64,000 bases of DNA. Origin: Burkholderia sp. SRS-W-2-2016. GTDB lineage: Bacteria; Pseudomonadota; Gammaproteobacteria; Burkholderiales; Burkholderiaceae. The stretch is from positions 215,596 through 279,595 of the forward strand of contig NZ_MSDV01000026.1 in the NCBI RefSeq assembly GCF_001931485.1, read 5' to 3'. Under the pieces are notes generated by a model, which saw only the letters and a program-made list of their open reading frames with translations, was not told where the DNA came from and did not search any database. Both the position numbers and the translations under genes were made by a program. Positions 18,827 through 26,993 of the stretch are shown piece after piece. How positions within the stretch are numbered: position 1 is the first letter of the stretch; every line of letters begins with the position of its first letter.

Positions 18827-19720
18827 ATGGCGCGCTCCGATCTTTCCGACATCACCGCCTTTCTCGCGGTTGCCCGCGACGGCAGCTTCACGAAAGCCGC
18901 CGCGAAACTCGGCGTTTCGCAATCGGCGTTGAGCCAGACCGTGCGCAATCTCGAAGCGCGGCTCGGGCTACGGCTGCTGACCCGCACGACGCGCAAGGTC
19001 GCGCCGACCCAGGCCGGCGAACGGCTGATCGACGCGGTCGGCCCGCGGCTCGACGAGATCGAGGCCGAACTGGCCGCGCTGAGCGCGTTGCGCGACAAGC
19101 CCGCCGGCCTCGTGCGGATCGCCGCCGGCGATCACTCGGCGGAATTGCTGCTGTGGCCGGCGATCGAACGGCTGCTGCCCGATTATCCGGACATCAGGAT
19201 AGAAATCGTCGTCGATAACGGCCTGACCGACATCGTCGCGCAACGGCTCGATGCCGGGATCCGGCTCGGCGAACAGGTCGCGAAGGATATGGTGGCGGTG
19301 CGTATCGGGCCCGATATGCGGATGGCCGTAGTTGGGACGCCTGACTATTTCAGACGCTATCCGAAACCGAAAACGCCGCAGGATCTGACCGCGCACAACT
19401 GCATCAACATCCGGCTACCGACCGCCGGCGGACTCTATGCGTGGGAGTTTGCGAAAGGTGGGCGCGAGTTGAAGGTACGCGTCGACGGCCAGCTCGTTTT
19501 CAATACCGCGACGATGGCGGTAAAGGCCGCGCTCGCGGGCGCCGGGCTCGCGTTCGTGCCCGAGGAGCGGGTGATGACGTATCTGAGAAGCGGGCAACTG
19601 GTGCGGGTGTTGGAGACCTGGTGCGCGCCGTTCACAGGATTTCACCTGTACTACCCGAGCCGGCGCCAGCCGACTCCGGCGTTTGCGGTGGTCGTGAATG
19701 CATTGCGACGGGGCGTGTAG
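18827..19720 (+). CDS. LysR family transcriptional regulator
   Basis: 297 residues. The DNA-binding domain contains GSFTKAAAKLGVSQSALSQTVRNLE (helix-turn-helix, about residues 18-43) and the TRTTRKVAPTQAGE wing. The effector domain starts about residue 90 with GLVRIAAGDHSAE. It belongs to the AaeR/DsdC-like crowd of LysR proteins that often control adjacent oxidoreductases. It is divergent from the cupin and aldo/keto reductase genes. The ligand is unknown. Confidence 0.9.
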   Translation: MARSDLSDITAFLAVARDGSFTKAAAKLGVSQSALSQTVRNLEARLGLRLLTRTTRKVAPTQAGERLIDAVGPRLDEIEAELAALSALRDKPAGLVRIAAGDHSAELLLWPAIERLLPDYPDIRIEIVVDNGLTDIVAQRLDAGIRLGEQVAKDMVAVRIGPDMRMAVVGTPDYFRRYPKPKTPQDLTAHNCINIRLPTAGGLYAWEFAKGGRELKVRVDGQLVFNTATMAVKAALAGAGLAFVPEERVMTYLRSGQLVRVLETWCAPFTGFHLYYPSRRQPTPAFAVVVNALRRGV

Positions 19721-19740
19721 GGTTTATTAATTTACCCACT

Positions 19741-19776
19741 CGCCCGCACGCCCGCACGCCCGCGCGCCCACTCGCC
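19741..19776. repeat. Short imperfect tandem repeat
   Basis: About three copies of CGCACGCC between convergent LysR and GNAT genes. Small, probably slippage-prone; no function inferred. Confidence 0.5.
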
Positions 19777-19778
19777 GC

Positions 19779-20273
19779 TTAAAGCGTCATCACCATTTCA
19801 TGCCACGCCATCCCGCCGTGGTCGGACTCGGAAGGCCGCACATAGTCATAGCCGAACTTCCTGTACAGCTCGACGTGGCGGTCCTTGCACATCAGGTGAA
19901 TGGTCGCCTTACCCATCGCGCGCATCTGCTCGATGAACGTCCGCATCAACAGACTCGCGTAGCCTTTGCCCTGCTCGGCGGGATCGAGCACCACCGACAT
20001 GATCACCACATTGGGCGCGGCCGCATCGTGCCCGACCAGTTCCTTGAACGCCTCGTCCGACATGACGACGTCGTACGCGCAGCCCGAATTGATGAAGCCG
20101 ACCACTCGGCCGTCGATCTCCATCACCAGAAAACCCTGCGGATACTGCGCGATGCGCGTCGCGATCTTTTCGCGCGTCGCGGCCTCGTCGCCCTCGTAGG
20201 CGGAAATTTCGATCTGGTAACAGCGGTCGACATCGGCCGGCTGCGCGTTGCGAAAGTGGATGGCGTTGCTCAT
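19779..20273 (-). CDS. GNAT family N-acetyltransferase
   Basis: 164 residues. A single GNAT domain spans almost the whole protein. The acetyl-CoA pyrophosphate loop is in VVLDPAEQGKGYASLLM (Q-x-x-G-x-A pattern, about residues 95-111), preceded by the beta strand VIMSV and followed by LMCKDRHVELYRKFGY. The start at 20273 is chosen because this Met begins the domain. A 62-residue upstream extension is basic and featureless. The acetyl acceptor is unknown; relatives modify aralkylamines or serotonin-like amines. Confidence 0.88.
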   Translation of the reverse strand: MSNAIHFRNAQPADVDRCYQIEISAYEGDEAATREKIATRIAQYPQGFLVMEIDGRVVGFINSGCAYDVVMSDEAFKELVGHDAAAPNVVIMSVVLDPAEQGKGYASLLMRTFIEQMRAMGKATIHLMCKDRHVELYRKFGYDYVRPSESDHGGMAWHEMVMTL

Positions 20274-20606
20274 AGCTAGTAGTCGGTAAGCGGATTCGAA
20301 CCCGTAATGATAGGGCACGCGCGACGCCGCGCACTGCCTGTTCACGGCCATCCTCTCCGGCCAATCCATCGAGCCGGATGCGCGGACAACCCGACACCGC
20401 CGCAAACCGCAATGCCCTGTTCCGGACGTTATCCGCGATTTTGCTTTAAAATGTACCATTCAGTTAATTAGGCGATCGATCGATCGTTCGCGAATCTTCG
20501 GTATTCCATTGAGTCGCCACGCCGCGCGATGCTTGCCGCGACGTGTCCGCGACTCGACCGATGATGCCGTGCATCGAACTCCTCCGTGCACGGGAATGAG
20601 GAAACA
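20274..20606. promoter_or_regulatory. Divergent promoter region of GNAT and PQQ dehydrogenase
   Basis: 333 bp without a gene. It includes an AT-rich tract around 20445-20470, likely promoter territory, and a CGATCGATCGATCG run at 20472-20486. No specific operator is supported. Confidence 0.4.
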
Positions 20607-23042
20607 ATGTCAAAACAAACAACAGTTGAAAGGGCGTCCACCGGCGCCCGTATCGGGCTGCTGCTCGCCGGACTCGTGCTCGTGCTGCTGGGCCTGTTCT
20701 TCGCGATCGGCGGCGGCATGCTGATCGCGCGCGGCGGCAGTTGGTATTACCTGCCCGCCGGCCTCGCGCTGCTGCTCGCAGGCATTCAACTCGCGCGCCG
20801 CCGCTCCAGCGCGTACGTGATCTACACGATTTTCCTGCTTGCCACCGCGCTGTGGTCGTTCTGGGAAGCCGGCTTCGAGTTCTGGCCGCTGACCGCGCGA
20901 CTCTTCATGTTCACCGTGATCGGCCTGGTGATGACGCCGCTCTTTCCGCTGCTGCGCGGCGGCGAAGGCAAGACGCCGGCGAAGGCGGCGGCCTGGGGCT
21001 TCGGCCTCGTGCTGCTGGCCTGTAACGTCGCGTTCGTCTGGGGCATGTTCATTCCTCACGGCCAGTTCGGCACCGAAGGCGTGCCGCCGGTCGCGAGCAG
21101 CAACGCGAATAATGCCGGCTCCAACGACTGGACCGCGTACGGCCACTCGGCCGGCGGCGACCGCTTTGCGGGCGCGACGCAGATCACTCGCGACAACGTG
21201 AAGAACCTGCAGGTCGCGTGGACCTTCCACACCGGCGACGTGCCGCTCAGCCCGGACGGCGGCGGCTCGGAAGATCAGCTCACGCCTTTGCAGGTCGGCC
21301 AGACGCTGTTCCTGTGCACGCCGCACAACACGGTGATCGCCGTCGACGCCGCCAGCGGCGCCGAAAAATGGCGCCACGAATTCCCGACCAAAACGACCGT
21401 CTGGGTGCGCTGCCGTGGTCTCGCGTATTTCGATACCGCGAAGCCGCTCGTGCAACCGACGGCCACCGGTTCGACGCCGGTCGCCGCGGCCGACACGCCG
21501 GCCGATCCGGCGATCTGCCGCCGGCGCATCTTCATGAACACGATCGATGCGAAGCTGGTCGCACTCGACGCCGATACCGGCAAGCTGTGCGCCGATTTCG
21601 GCAAGGACGGCGTGATCGATCTGAAGGACGGTCTCGGCAAGGCGACGAGCCCGCTGTATCAGATGACCTCGGCGCCGACCGTCGCCGGCACCACGGTCGT
21701 GGTCGGCGGACGGGTCGCCGATAACGTGTCGCTCGACATGCCCGGCGGCGTGGTCCGCGGCTTCGACGTGATCAGCGGCCGGATGAAGTGGGCGTTCGAT
21801 CCGGGCAATCCGGCGGACCGCCATGCACCGGCCACCGGCAACACCTTCACGCGCTCGACGCCGAACGTATGGGCGCCGATGTCGTACGATCCGAGCTCGA
21901 ACATCGTGTTCATGCCGGTCGGCAATGCGGCGATCGACCTGTGGGGCGTGAAACGCACCGCGCTCGACGAATCGTACGGCGCATCGATCCTCGCGCTCGA
22001 CGCGACGACCGGCGCGGAGAAGTGGCACTTCCAGACCGTGCATCACGATCTTTGGGACTACGACGTACCGATGCAACCGACCCTCGTCGACTTCCCGGTC
22101 GGCGACAAGCGGGTTCCGGCGCTGATCGTCGGCACCAAGATGGGTCAGCTGTTCGTGCTCGACCGTCTGACCGGCAAGCCGCTCACCGACGTGATCGAAC
22201 ATCCGGTCAAGACCGCGACGATTCCGAACGAGCCGTATGCGAAGACGCAGCCGCTGTCGGTCGGCATGCCGCAAATCGGCGCCGACGTGCTGAAGGAATC
22301 GGACATGTGGGGCATGACGGCGATGGATCAGCTGATGTGCCGGGTGGTCTTCCGCGGGATGCGCTACGACGGTCTGTTCACCGCGCCCGATACCGACCGT
22401 TCGCTCAGCTTCCCCGGCTCGCTGGGCGGGATGAACTGGGGCGGGCTGTCCTACGATCCGAACTCGGGGATGGTGTTCTCGAACGACATGCGCCTGGGTC
22501 TGTGGGTGCATCTCGTGAAGGAAGCGCAGCGCGGCGGCAGCTCGGACGGCAATGAAGCGGTCAATGCGGGGATGGGCGCGGTGCCGCTCGGCGGCACGCC
22601 GTATTCGGTGACCAAGGATCGCTTCTTCTCGCCGATCGGTATTCCGTGCCAGAAGCCGCCGTTCGGCTCGCTGACGGCAATCGATCTGAAGACCCGCAGC
22701 ATCGCGTGGCAAGTGCCGCTCGGCACGGTGCGCGATAGTCGTCTGCATGGCGTGAAGATGTCGCTGCCGACTCCGGTCGGGATGCCGACCATCGGCGGCT
22801 CGCTCGCGACCGGCGGCGGTCTCGTGTTCTTCGCGGCCACGCAGGACTACTACCTGCGCGCGTTCGACAGCGCGACCGGCAAGGAAGTGTGGAAGGCCCG
22901 TCTGCCGGTCGGCAGCCAGGGCACGCCGATCAGCTATGTGGTCGACGGCAAGCAGTACATCGTGATCTCGGCCGGCGGTGCGCGGCAATCGCCGGATCGC
23001 GGCGACTATGTGATCGCGTTTGCGTTGCCCGATAGCAAATAA
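20607..23042 (+). CDS. Membrane-bound PQQ-dependent dehydrogenase, glucose/quinate/shikimate family
   Basis: 811-residue quinoprotein. N-terminal membrane helices occupy about residues 10-140, including the GGSWYYLPAG segment shared with the copy at 12.5 kb. The periplasmic propeller follows, with FQTVHHDLWDYDVPMQP, MWGMTAMDQLMCRV and GSQGTPISYVVDGKQYIV. The start is the ATG behind GAGGAAACA; an earlier GTG lacks a ribosome site. It would feed electrons from a periplasmic polyol, sugar or quinate-like substrate to ubiquinone. A terminator follows. Its substrate may differ from that of the first copy; the two are well diverged. Confidence 0.9.
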   Translation: MSKQTTVERASTGARIGLLLAGLVLVLLGLFFAIGGGMLIARGGSWYYLPAGLALLLAGIQLARRRSSAYVIYTIFLLATALWSFWEAGFEFWPLTARLFMFTVIGLVMTPLFPLLRGGEGKTPAKAAAWGFGLVLLACNVAFVWGMFIPHGQFGTEGVPPVASSNANNAGSNDWTAYGHSAGGDRFAGATQITRDNVKNLQVAWTFHTGDVPLSPDGGGSEDQLTPLQVGQTLFLCTPHNTVIAVDAASGAEKWRHEFPTKTTVWVRCRGLAYFDTAKPLVQPTATGSTPVAAADTPADPAICRRRIFMNTIDAKLVALDADTGKLCADFGKDGVIDLKDGLGKATSPLYQMTSAPTVAGTTVVVGGRVADNVSLDMPGGVVRGFDVISGRMKWAFDPGNPADRHAPATGNTFTRSTPNVWAPMSYDPSSNIVFMPVGNAAIDLWGVKRTALDESYGASILALDATTGAEKWHFQTVHHDLWDYDVPMQPTLVDFPVGDKRVPALIVGTKMGQLFVLDRLTGKPLTDVIEHPVKTATIPNEPYAKTQPLSVGMPQIGADVLKESDMWGMTAMDQLMCRVVFRGMRYDGLFTAPDTDRSLSFPGSLGGMNWGGLSYDPNSGMVFSNDMRLGLWVHLVKEAQRGGSSDGNEAVNAGMGAVPLGGTPYSVTKDRFFSPIGIPCQKPPFGSLTAIDLKTRSIAWQVPLGTVRDSRLHGVKMSLPTPVGMPTIGGSLATGGGLVFFAATQDYYLRAFDSATGKEVWKARLPVGSQGTPISYVVDGKQYIVISAGGARQSPDRGDYVIAFALPDSK

Positions 23043-23106
23043 GCGGGTATTGGAGCGGATGCGGCATTAAGCATTAACCGCCGCGTTCCCCCGCAGCACG
23101 AAACGA

Positions 23107-23133
23107 AGCCGGTGGCGCGAGCCGCCGGCTTTT
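23107..23133 (+). terminator. Rho-independent terminator after the PQQ dehydrogenase
   Basis: AGCCGGTGGC-GCGA-GCCGCCGGCT followed by a short T run. A 10-bp stem with one G-T pair, 65 bp after the stop. Confidence 0.8.
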
Positions 23134-23263
23134 GTTTAAGTGCGATGCATTCGACGCACCTCAATTCCACTTCGCCTCGTCCCCGCTTCCTCATCTGCTT
23201 GCTCGCGGCACGACTCCGTGCAAAGCCATCGCAGGCCGTAAGTTCGACACCCATCGCTTCAGC

Positions 23264-24331
23264 ATGAATCACTCGTTTCGGGCAGCCCAACCGCTCATCA
23301 AATCGCGCCACCTCGCGCGGCCAGGCTTCGCCGTCATCGCCGCGCTGCTCGCGATTCACACGCCCACCGCCCACGCACAAAGCAGCGTCACGCTATACGG
23401 CGCGATCGACACCAGCGTCGAAATCACCAACCCCGGCGCCGGTGCTGTCGTGCGGATGGACTCGGGCGCGTATCGCGGCTCGCGCTTCGGCGTGCGCGGC
23501 GCCGAGGATATCGGCAACGGCGTGAAAATCCTGTTCGATCTCGAGAACGGTTTCAATTCGACGGACGGCGGCTTCGCGGTCGCGAACACGATGTTCAACC
23601 GCCAGGCGTGGATCGGCGTGGGCTCGCGCTACGGCACGTTGCGCATGGGCCGCCAGTACTCGCCGATCTACATTCCGTTCAAAGGCCAGCTCGATGCGTT
23701 CGGCGCGGGCACGCTCGCGTCGGGTCTCGACAATCTGTCGAAGATCACGCCGTATTTCAGCAACGCGGTGAGCTACCTGTCGCCGGAGATACACGGCTTC
23801 TCGACCACGGTGATGACCTCGCTGCGCGATGCGAGCGACGGCGACGGCAACGGCCTCGCCGGTCACGTCGAAACCTTCGCGTGGCACGACGGACCGCTGC
23901 GCGTGTCGTACGCGCATCAACAGACGCACGGCAGCGGCGCGTTGCGCGCGAATCTCGGCGGCGTGTCGTACGCATTCGGCCCGCTGACCGGCTTTCTGTC
24001 GTATTTCAATGGCGATGGCGGCACGCCGCGCTATCACAACGACGGCGTATCGGTTTCGGCACGCTATGCGGTCAATCGCGCGTTGCGCGTGTCGCTCGGA
24101 TACACGTATCTGCGCGACCGCTCGGGCGGCGACAACGACGCCGACCAGTACAGCGCCGCGTGCGAATACGATCTGTCGAAAAGTCTGCTGCTCTATGCGA
24201 GCGCGGGATGGCTGCACAATCGCGGCGCGGCGACGTTCACTCTCAAGGGCGTCAACGTTACGGGGCTGACGCCTTCTTGGCCGGGCGCGTCGGTGCGAGG
24301 GGTGCAGTTCGGGATGATCGAACGTTTTTGA
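23264..24331 (+). CDS. Gram-negative porin
   Basis: 355-residue outer-membrane protein. The signal peptide is long and basic, with its hydrophobic core AVIAALLAIHTP and cleavage TAHA|QSSVTLYG near residue 38. The mature protein shows RGSRFGVRGAEDIGNG, a FNRQAWIGVGSRYGTLRMGRQYSP-like strand pair and a terminal aromatic (IERF). It is shorter than the other two porins of the window and more diverged in its loops. The start at 23264 is chosen because upstream sequence lacks signal character. It stands alone behind a terminator; its role may be uptake for either neighbouring module. Confidence 0.92.
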   Translation: MNHSFRAAQPLIKSRHLARPGFAVIAALLAIHTPTAHAQSSVTLYGAIDTSVEITNPGAGAVVRMDSGAYRGSRFGVRGAEDIGNGVKILFDLENGFNSTDGGFAVANTMFNRQAWIGVGSRYGTLRMGRQYSPIYIPFKGQLDAFGAGTLASGLDNLSKITPYFSNAVSYLSPEIHGFSTTVMTSLRDASDGDGNGLAGHVETFAWHDGPLRVSYAHQQTHGSGALRANLGGVSYAFGPLTGFLSYFNGDGGTPRYHNDGVSVSARYAVNRALRVSLGYTYLRDRSGGDNDADQYSAACEYDLSKSLLLYASAGWLHNRGAATFTLKGVNVTGLTPSWPGASVRGVQFGMIERF

Positions 24332-24394
24332 GCGGCGGCTGCAGTGCGATTCGCGCATGAACGTGAGAACCGCGCGAGCGTCTGAAGCGCAAAT

Positions 24395-24434
24395 GGAAAG
24401 CGGGCCGTCACGCGCACGCGGCGGCCCGCTTTCC
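24395..24434. terminator. Bidirectional terminator between porin and IclR genes
   Basis: GGAAAGCGGGCCG and CGGCCCGCTTTCC form a perfect 13-bp stem with a 14-base loop between convergent genes. A/T residues flank both sides. Confidence 0.75.
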
Positions 24435-24503
24435 ACCAAAACCCAAGGATCCCGCAACAACTCTCGGCGACCGCACCGGCCGCCGAGAGCGTCCAGCGTC
24501 CCG

Positions 24504-25403
24504 TCAGACTCGAACCGACGAACGAGTGCGCCGCTTCGCCGGCGCCGTGGACGCCGAAGCAGTCACCGCCTCCTCCGCAGTCGCCACCCCCACCGCCTCA
24601 GACGACCGCTTGAACAACGGCGAACTCAGCGTCGCGGCCCCCATATCCGCCGCCGCGCTCAGCAGCGACGGCGCCAACTCCTTCAGCCGCGCTTCCGGCA
24701 ACCGGCTGGTCGGCCCCGCCAGACTGACGATCCCGACCACGTCGCCGGTCACCGGATTCCTCACCGGCGCCGCGATCGACGTCATCCCCGCTTCGTAGGT
24801 CTCGATCGCCATCCCATAGCCGCGTTCGCGCGCGCCGCTTAAATCCTTCATGAACTGCTGGATGGTTTTCGGCGCGCGCGGCGCGCTCACCGATTTCGGC
24901 GCGAGCCCGCCCTGCTTCGACACCAGTTCGATCGCCCGTTCGTCCGGCAGTGTGGACAGCCACGCCTGGCCGCTCGCGGTGCAATGCAGCGGCGGCTGGC
25001 TGCCCATGTCCGGGTCGTAGCGCAGCCCCGACTTCGCGCCCTGCGCCTTGCCGACGAAGGTCAAATGATCGCCCTCGACCACGCCGAGCCGCGCCAGCTC
25101 GCCCGACGACTCCGCCAGCCGGTCGAGCACCGGCTGCGAAATATCGGACACGCCGCTGGTCGACAGATAGATCAGCCCGAGCGACACCAGCTTCAGCGCC
25201 AGCATGTACTCGCCGTGATCCTCGTCCTGGCGCACGAAGCCTTCGTCGATCAGCATCGCCAGCAGACGATGCGTGCCGCTGCGCGGAATGTTCAGCGTGT
25301 CCGCGATCTCCGCAAGCTGCATGCGGCCGCCATTTTTCGCCAACAGTTCGAGTACCGCCAGCGCCCGCTCCAGATTGCCTGCCATAGCTTTAATCTCATT
25401 CAA
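24504..25403 (-). CDS. IclR family transcriptional regulator
   Basis: 299 residues. The winged helix covers about residues 8-75, with LAEIADTLNIPRSGTHRLLAML as the recognition part. The effector domain spans about 85-255, with GLRYDPDMGSQPPLHCTASGQAWL and VGIVSLAGPTSRL. A ~35-residue Ala/Ser/Arg-rich tail follows. An alternative ATG at 25385 has better ribosome-site spacing. It borders a catabolic block extending to 42.9 kb in which a palindrome built from TGGAAT/ATTCCA half-sites recurs, making this protein the best candidate for its regulator. A related palindrome lies before its own gene. Confidence 0.92.
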   Translation of the reverse strand: MNEIKAMAGNLERALAVLELLAKNGGRMQLAEIADTLNIPRSGTHRLLAMLIDEGFVRQDEDHGEYMLALKLVSLGLIYLSTSGVSDISQPVLDRLAESSGELARLGVVEGDHLTFVGKAQGAKSGLRYDPDMGSQPPLHCTASGQAWLSTLPDERAIELVSKQGGLAPKSVSAPRAPKTIQQFMKDLSGARERGYGMAIETYEAGMTSIAAPVRNPVTGDVVGIVSLAGPTSRLPEARLKELAPSLLSAAADMGAATLSSPLFKRSSEAVGVATAEEAVTASASTAPAKRRTRSSVRV

Positions 25404-25430
25404 AACAGTCGAGACGCAAATGAGAACATG

Positions 25431-25445
25431 ATTCCAGTGTGGAAT
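25431..25445. promoter_or_regulatory. Palindrome ATTCCA-GTG-TGGAAT before the IclR gene
   Basis: A perfect 6-3-6 inverted repeat 28 bp upstream of the IclR start. It uses the same half-sites as operators B2-B4 but in the opposite order. Probably an autoregulatory site. Confidence 0.55.
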
Positions 25446-25502
25446 TCAAGCGAAATCGTCTGCGCGGGCGGCCGTCGGAGGGCCCCCTCTAAAGCGGCGC
25501 GC

Positions 25503-26336
25503 TCAAGCGGTGACGCGGGCCTGTTCGAGCACCGCCAGCGTCGCTTCGCGCAGACGGCGCGCGCGCTGCACCGCGCTCGCGGTTTTCGCCCACTCCTCGT
25601 TCGGCACTTCGACGCTGACCGGCAGATGATCCGGCAGCGCGCGCAGGATGCCGACCAGATCGAGGCCGCCTTCGCCCGGCGTCATCCGCGCGCAGCGCGC
25701 CTGGTACAGCAGCGTGTCGAGATCGCTCGGACGCTCGGCCGGCGCGTCGCAGAACTGCACATAGCCGAAGTACTCGCGCGGCAGCGCGCGCAGTTCGTCG
25801 AGCGACGAGCCGGCGCGGTCGAAGTGAATCGGATCAATGATCAGCCCGGTGTTCTGCTTGCCGCTCGCCTTCACGATGCGCGCGCCTTCGGTGATGTTCT
25901 TCACGTCGGTCCACGGCATCGGTTCGAGCGACGGCGTCAGCCCGAGCGGCGCGGCCAGATCGCACAGCTGACCGAGCCGGTCGACGGTACGCGCCGCATC
26001 GGGATCGTTACCGGCAACCAGGATGTAGCGCGCGCCGAGTTCGGCGGCGGTTTCGAGCATCGGCTTGTACGCGTTCACGTCGGTATCCGGCTTCAAACGC
26101 AGGATCTCCGCGTCGAGCACGCGCATCCCGGTGTCTTTCAGCACCGCGAGCGTTTCGCGCTTCAGCGCGGTATCGCCGACGATTTCATGGCGCACTTCGT
26201 GATCGGTCGCGGGCAGCAGGCGCAGGCCGACGTAGTCGTAGCCCGCGTCGACCGCGCACCGCACCATCTGCGGCGGCGACAGTTCGAGTACGGTCAGCGC
26301 CGACAACGACAGCGCGCGCGCATTGGTCTGATTCAT
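25503..26336 (-). CDS. Sugar phosphate isomerase/epimerase family TIM-barrel protein
   Basis: 277-residue xylose-isomerase-like barrel. Likely divalent-metal ligands are Glu in SLEPMPW, Asp in GLIIDPIHFD, the FGYVQFCDAP strand and Glu in VSVEVPNEEW. This fold covers sugar epimerases, inosose dehydratase and 3-dehydroshikimate dehydratase. The AroE-like and quinate-type genes nearby make a dehydratase on a cyclic polyol acid an attractive guess, not a finding. It lies 45 bp downstream of the NIPSNAP gene on the same strand, probably last in the 28.7-25.5 kb operon. Confidence 0.82.
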   Translation of the reverse strand: MNQTNARALSLSALTVLELSPPQMVRCAVDAGYDYVGLRLLPATDHEVRHEIVGDTALKRETLAVLKDTGMRVLDAEILRLKPDTDVNAYKPMLETAAELGARYILVAGNDPDAARTVDRLGQLCDLAAPLGLTPSLEPMPWTDVKNITEGARIVKASGKQNTGLIIDPIHFDRAGSSLDELRALPREYFGYVQFCDAPAERPSDLDTLLYQARCARMTPGEGGLDLVGILRALPDHLPVSVEVPNEEWAKTASAVQRARRLREATLAVLEQARVTA

Positions 26337-26381
26337 GATCTCTCCTGGTAGCGGTTCGTTTCGTATTGCATCCGGGCTCGC

Positions 26382-26993
26382 TCAGCGCAGCGGCGAGAAC
26401 GGCGCGGGCACGTAGATCGTCGATTCCATCGTGGTCAGATGCGCGGGTCCGCCCTTCGGCGGCCAGATGCCGTCCTTCACCGCTTCCGCGCGAATCCGCG
26501 AACGTTCGTCGACACTCGCATACGGCCAGATATTCAGAAAGCGCGGCACGGTGCCGTCGAGCGAATACATCGCGCCGACCAGCGGCGAGCGCTGCGTGCG
26601 CTCCGGCACCGCCTTTTCCCATGCATCGATCGTATGCTGAAGGCTCGCGAGTTTGGTGCCGTACACGCGCATTTCATAGATCCCGCCATGCACGGCCGGT
26701 TCGATCGGCGGCAGGAACGGAAACAGCGCGTAGCTTTCGACCTTCACGTCATCGATCAACTCGCCGCAGCCGAACGGATTGCCTTCGAGCAGCAGGCGCT
26801 TGCGCTCGTTCACGAGCGCCGCTTCCGATTCGAAGCCGCGCAGCACCATCACCTTGCCGAGCGCGCCGATATCCGAATACCAGCAGCCGAGCAGCGTCGT
26901 GCCGGGTTGCGCGTCGCTCGTCTTGATACGCTCGAATACCTGCGCATTCGCGCCGATCTTCACCGTCAGTGTGACCGTGTCATACAGTGTCAT
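26382..26993 (-). CDS. NIPSNAP family protein
   Basis: 203 residues with a C-terminal NIPSNAP/dimeric alpha-beta barrel domain: YEMRVYGTK near residue 118, then HTIDAWEKAVPERTQRSPLVGAMYS and FLNIWPYASVDERSRIRAEAV. Such proteins commonly accompany catabolic gene sets but have no assigned reaction. The start lies inside the end of the flavoprotein gene (14-bp overlap) behind GAGGGAC, implying translational coupling. An 18-residue longer frame overlaps the flavoprotein more and is not preferred. Confidence 0.85.
   Translation of the reverse strand: MTLYDTVTLTVKIGANAQVFERIKTSDAQPGTTLLGCWYSDIGALGKVMVLRGFESEAALVNERKRLLLEGNPFGCGELIDDVKVESYALFPFLPPIEPAVHGGIYEMRVYGTKLASLQHTIDAWEKAVPERTQRSPLVGAMYSLDGTVPRFLNIWPYASVDERSRIRAEAVKDGIWPPKGGPAHLTTMESTIYVPAPFSPLR

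Noticed and set aside
19741..19776. Possible CRISPR-like or REP array
   Set aside because: Only three imperfect 8-base units without spacers; a simple tandem repeat between convergent genes.
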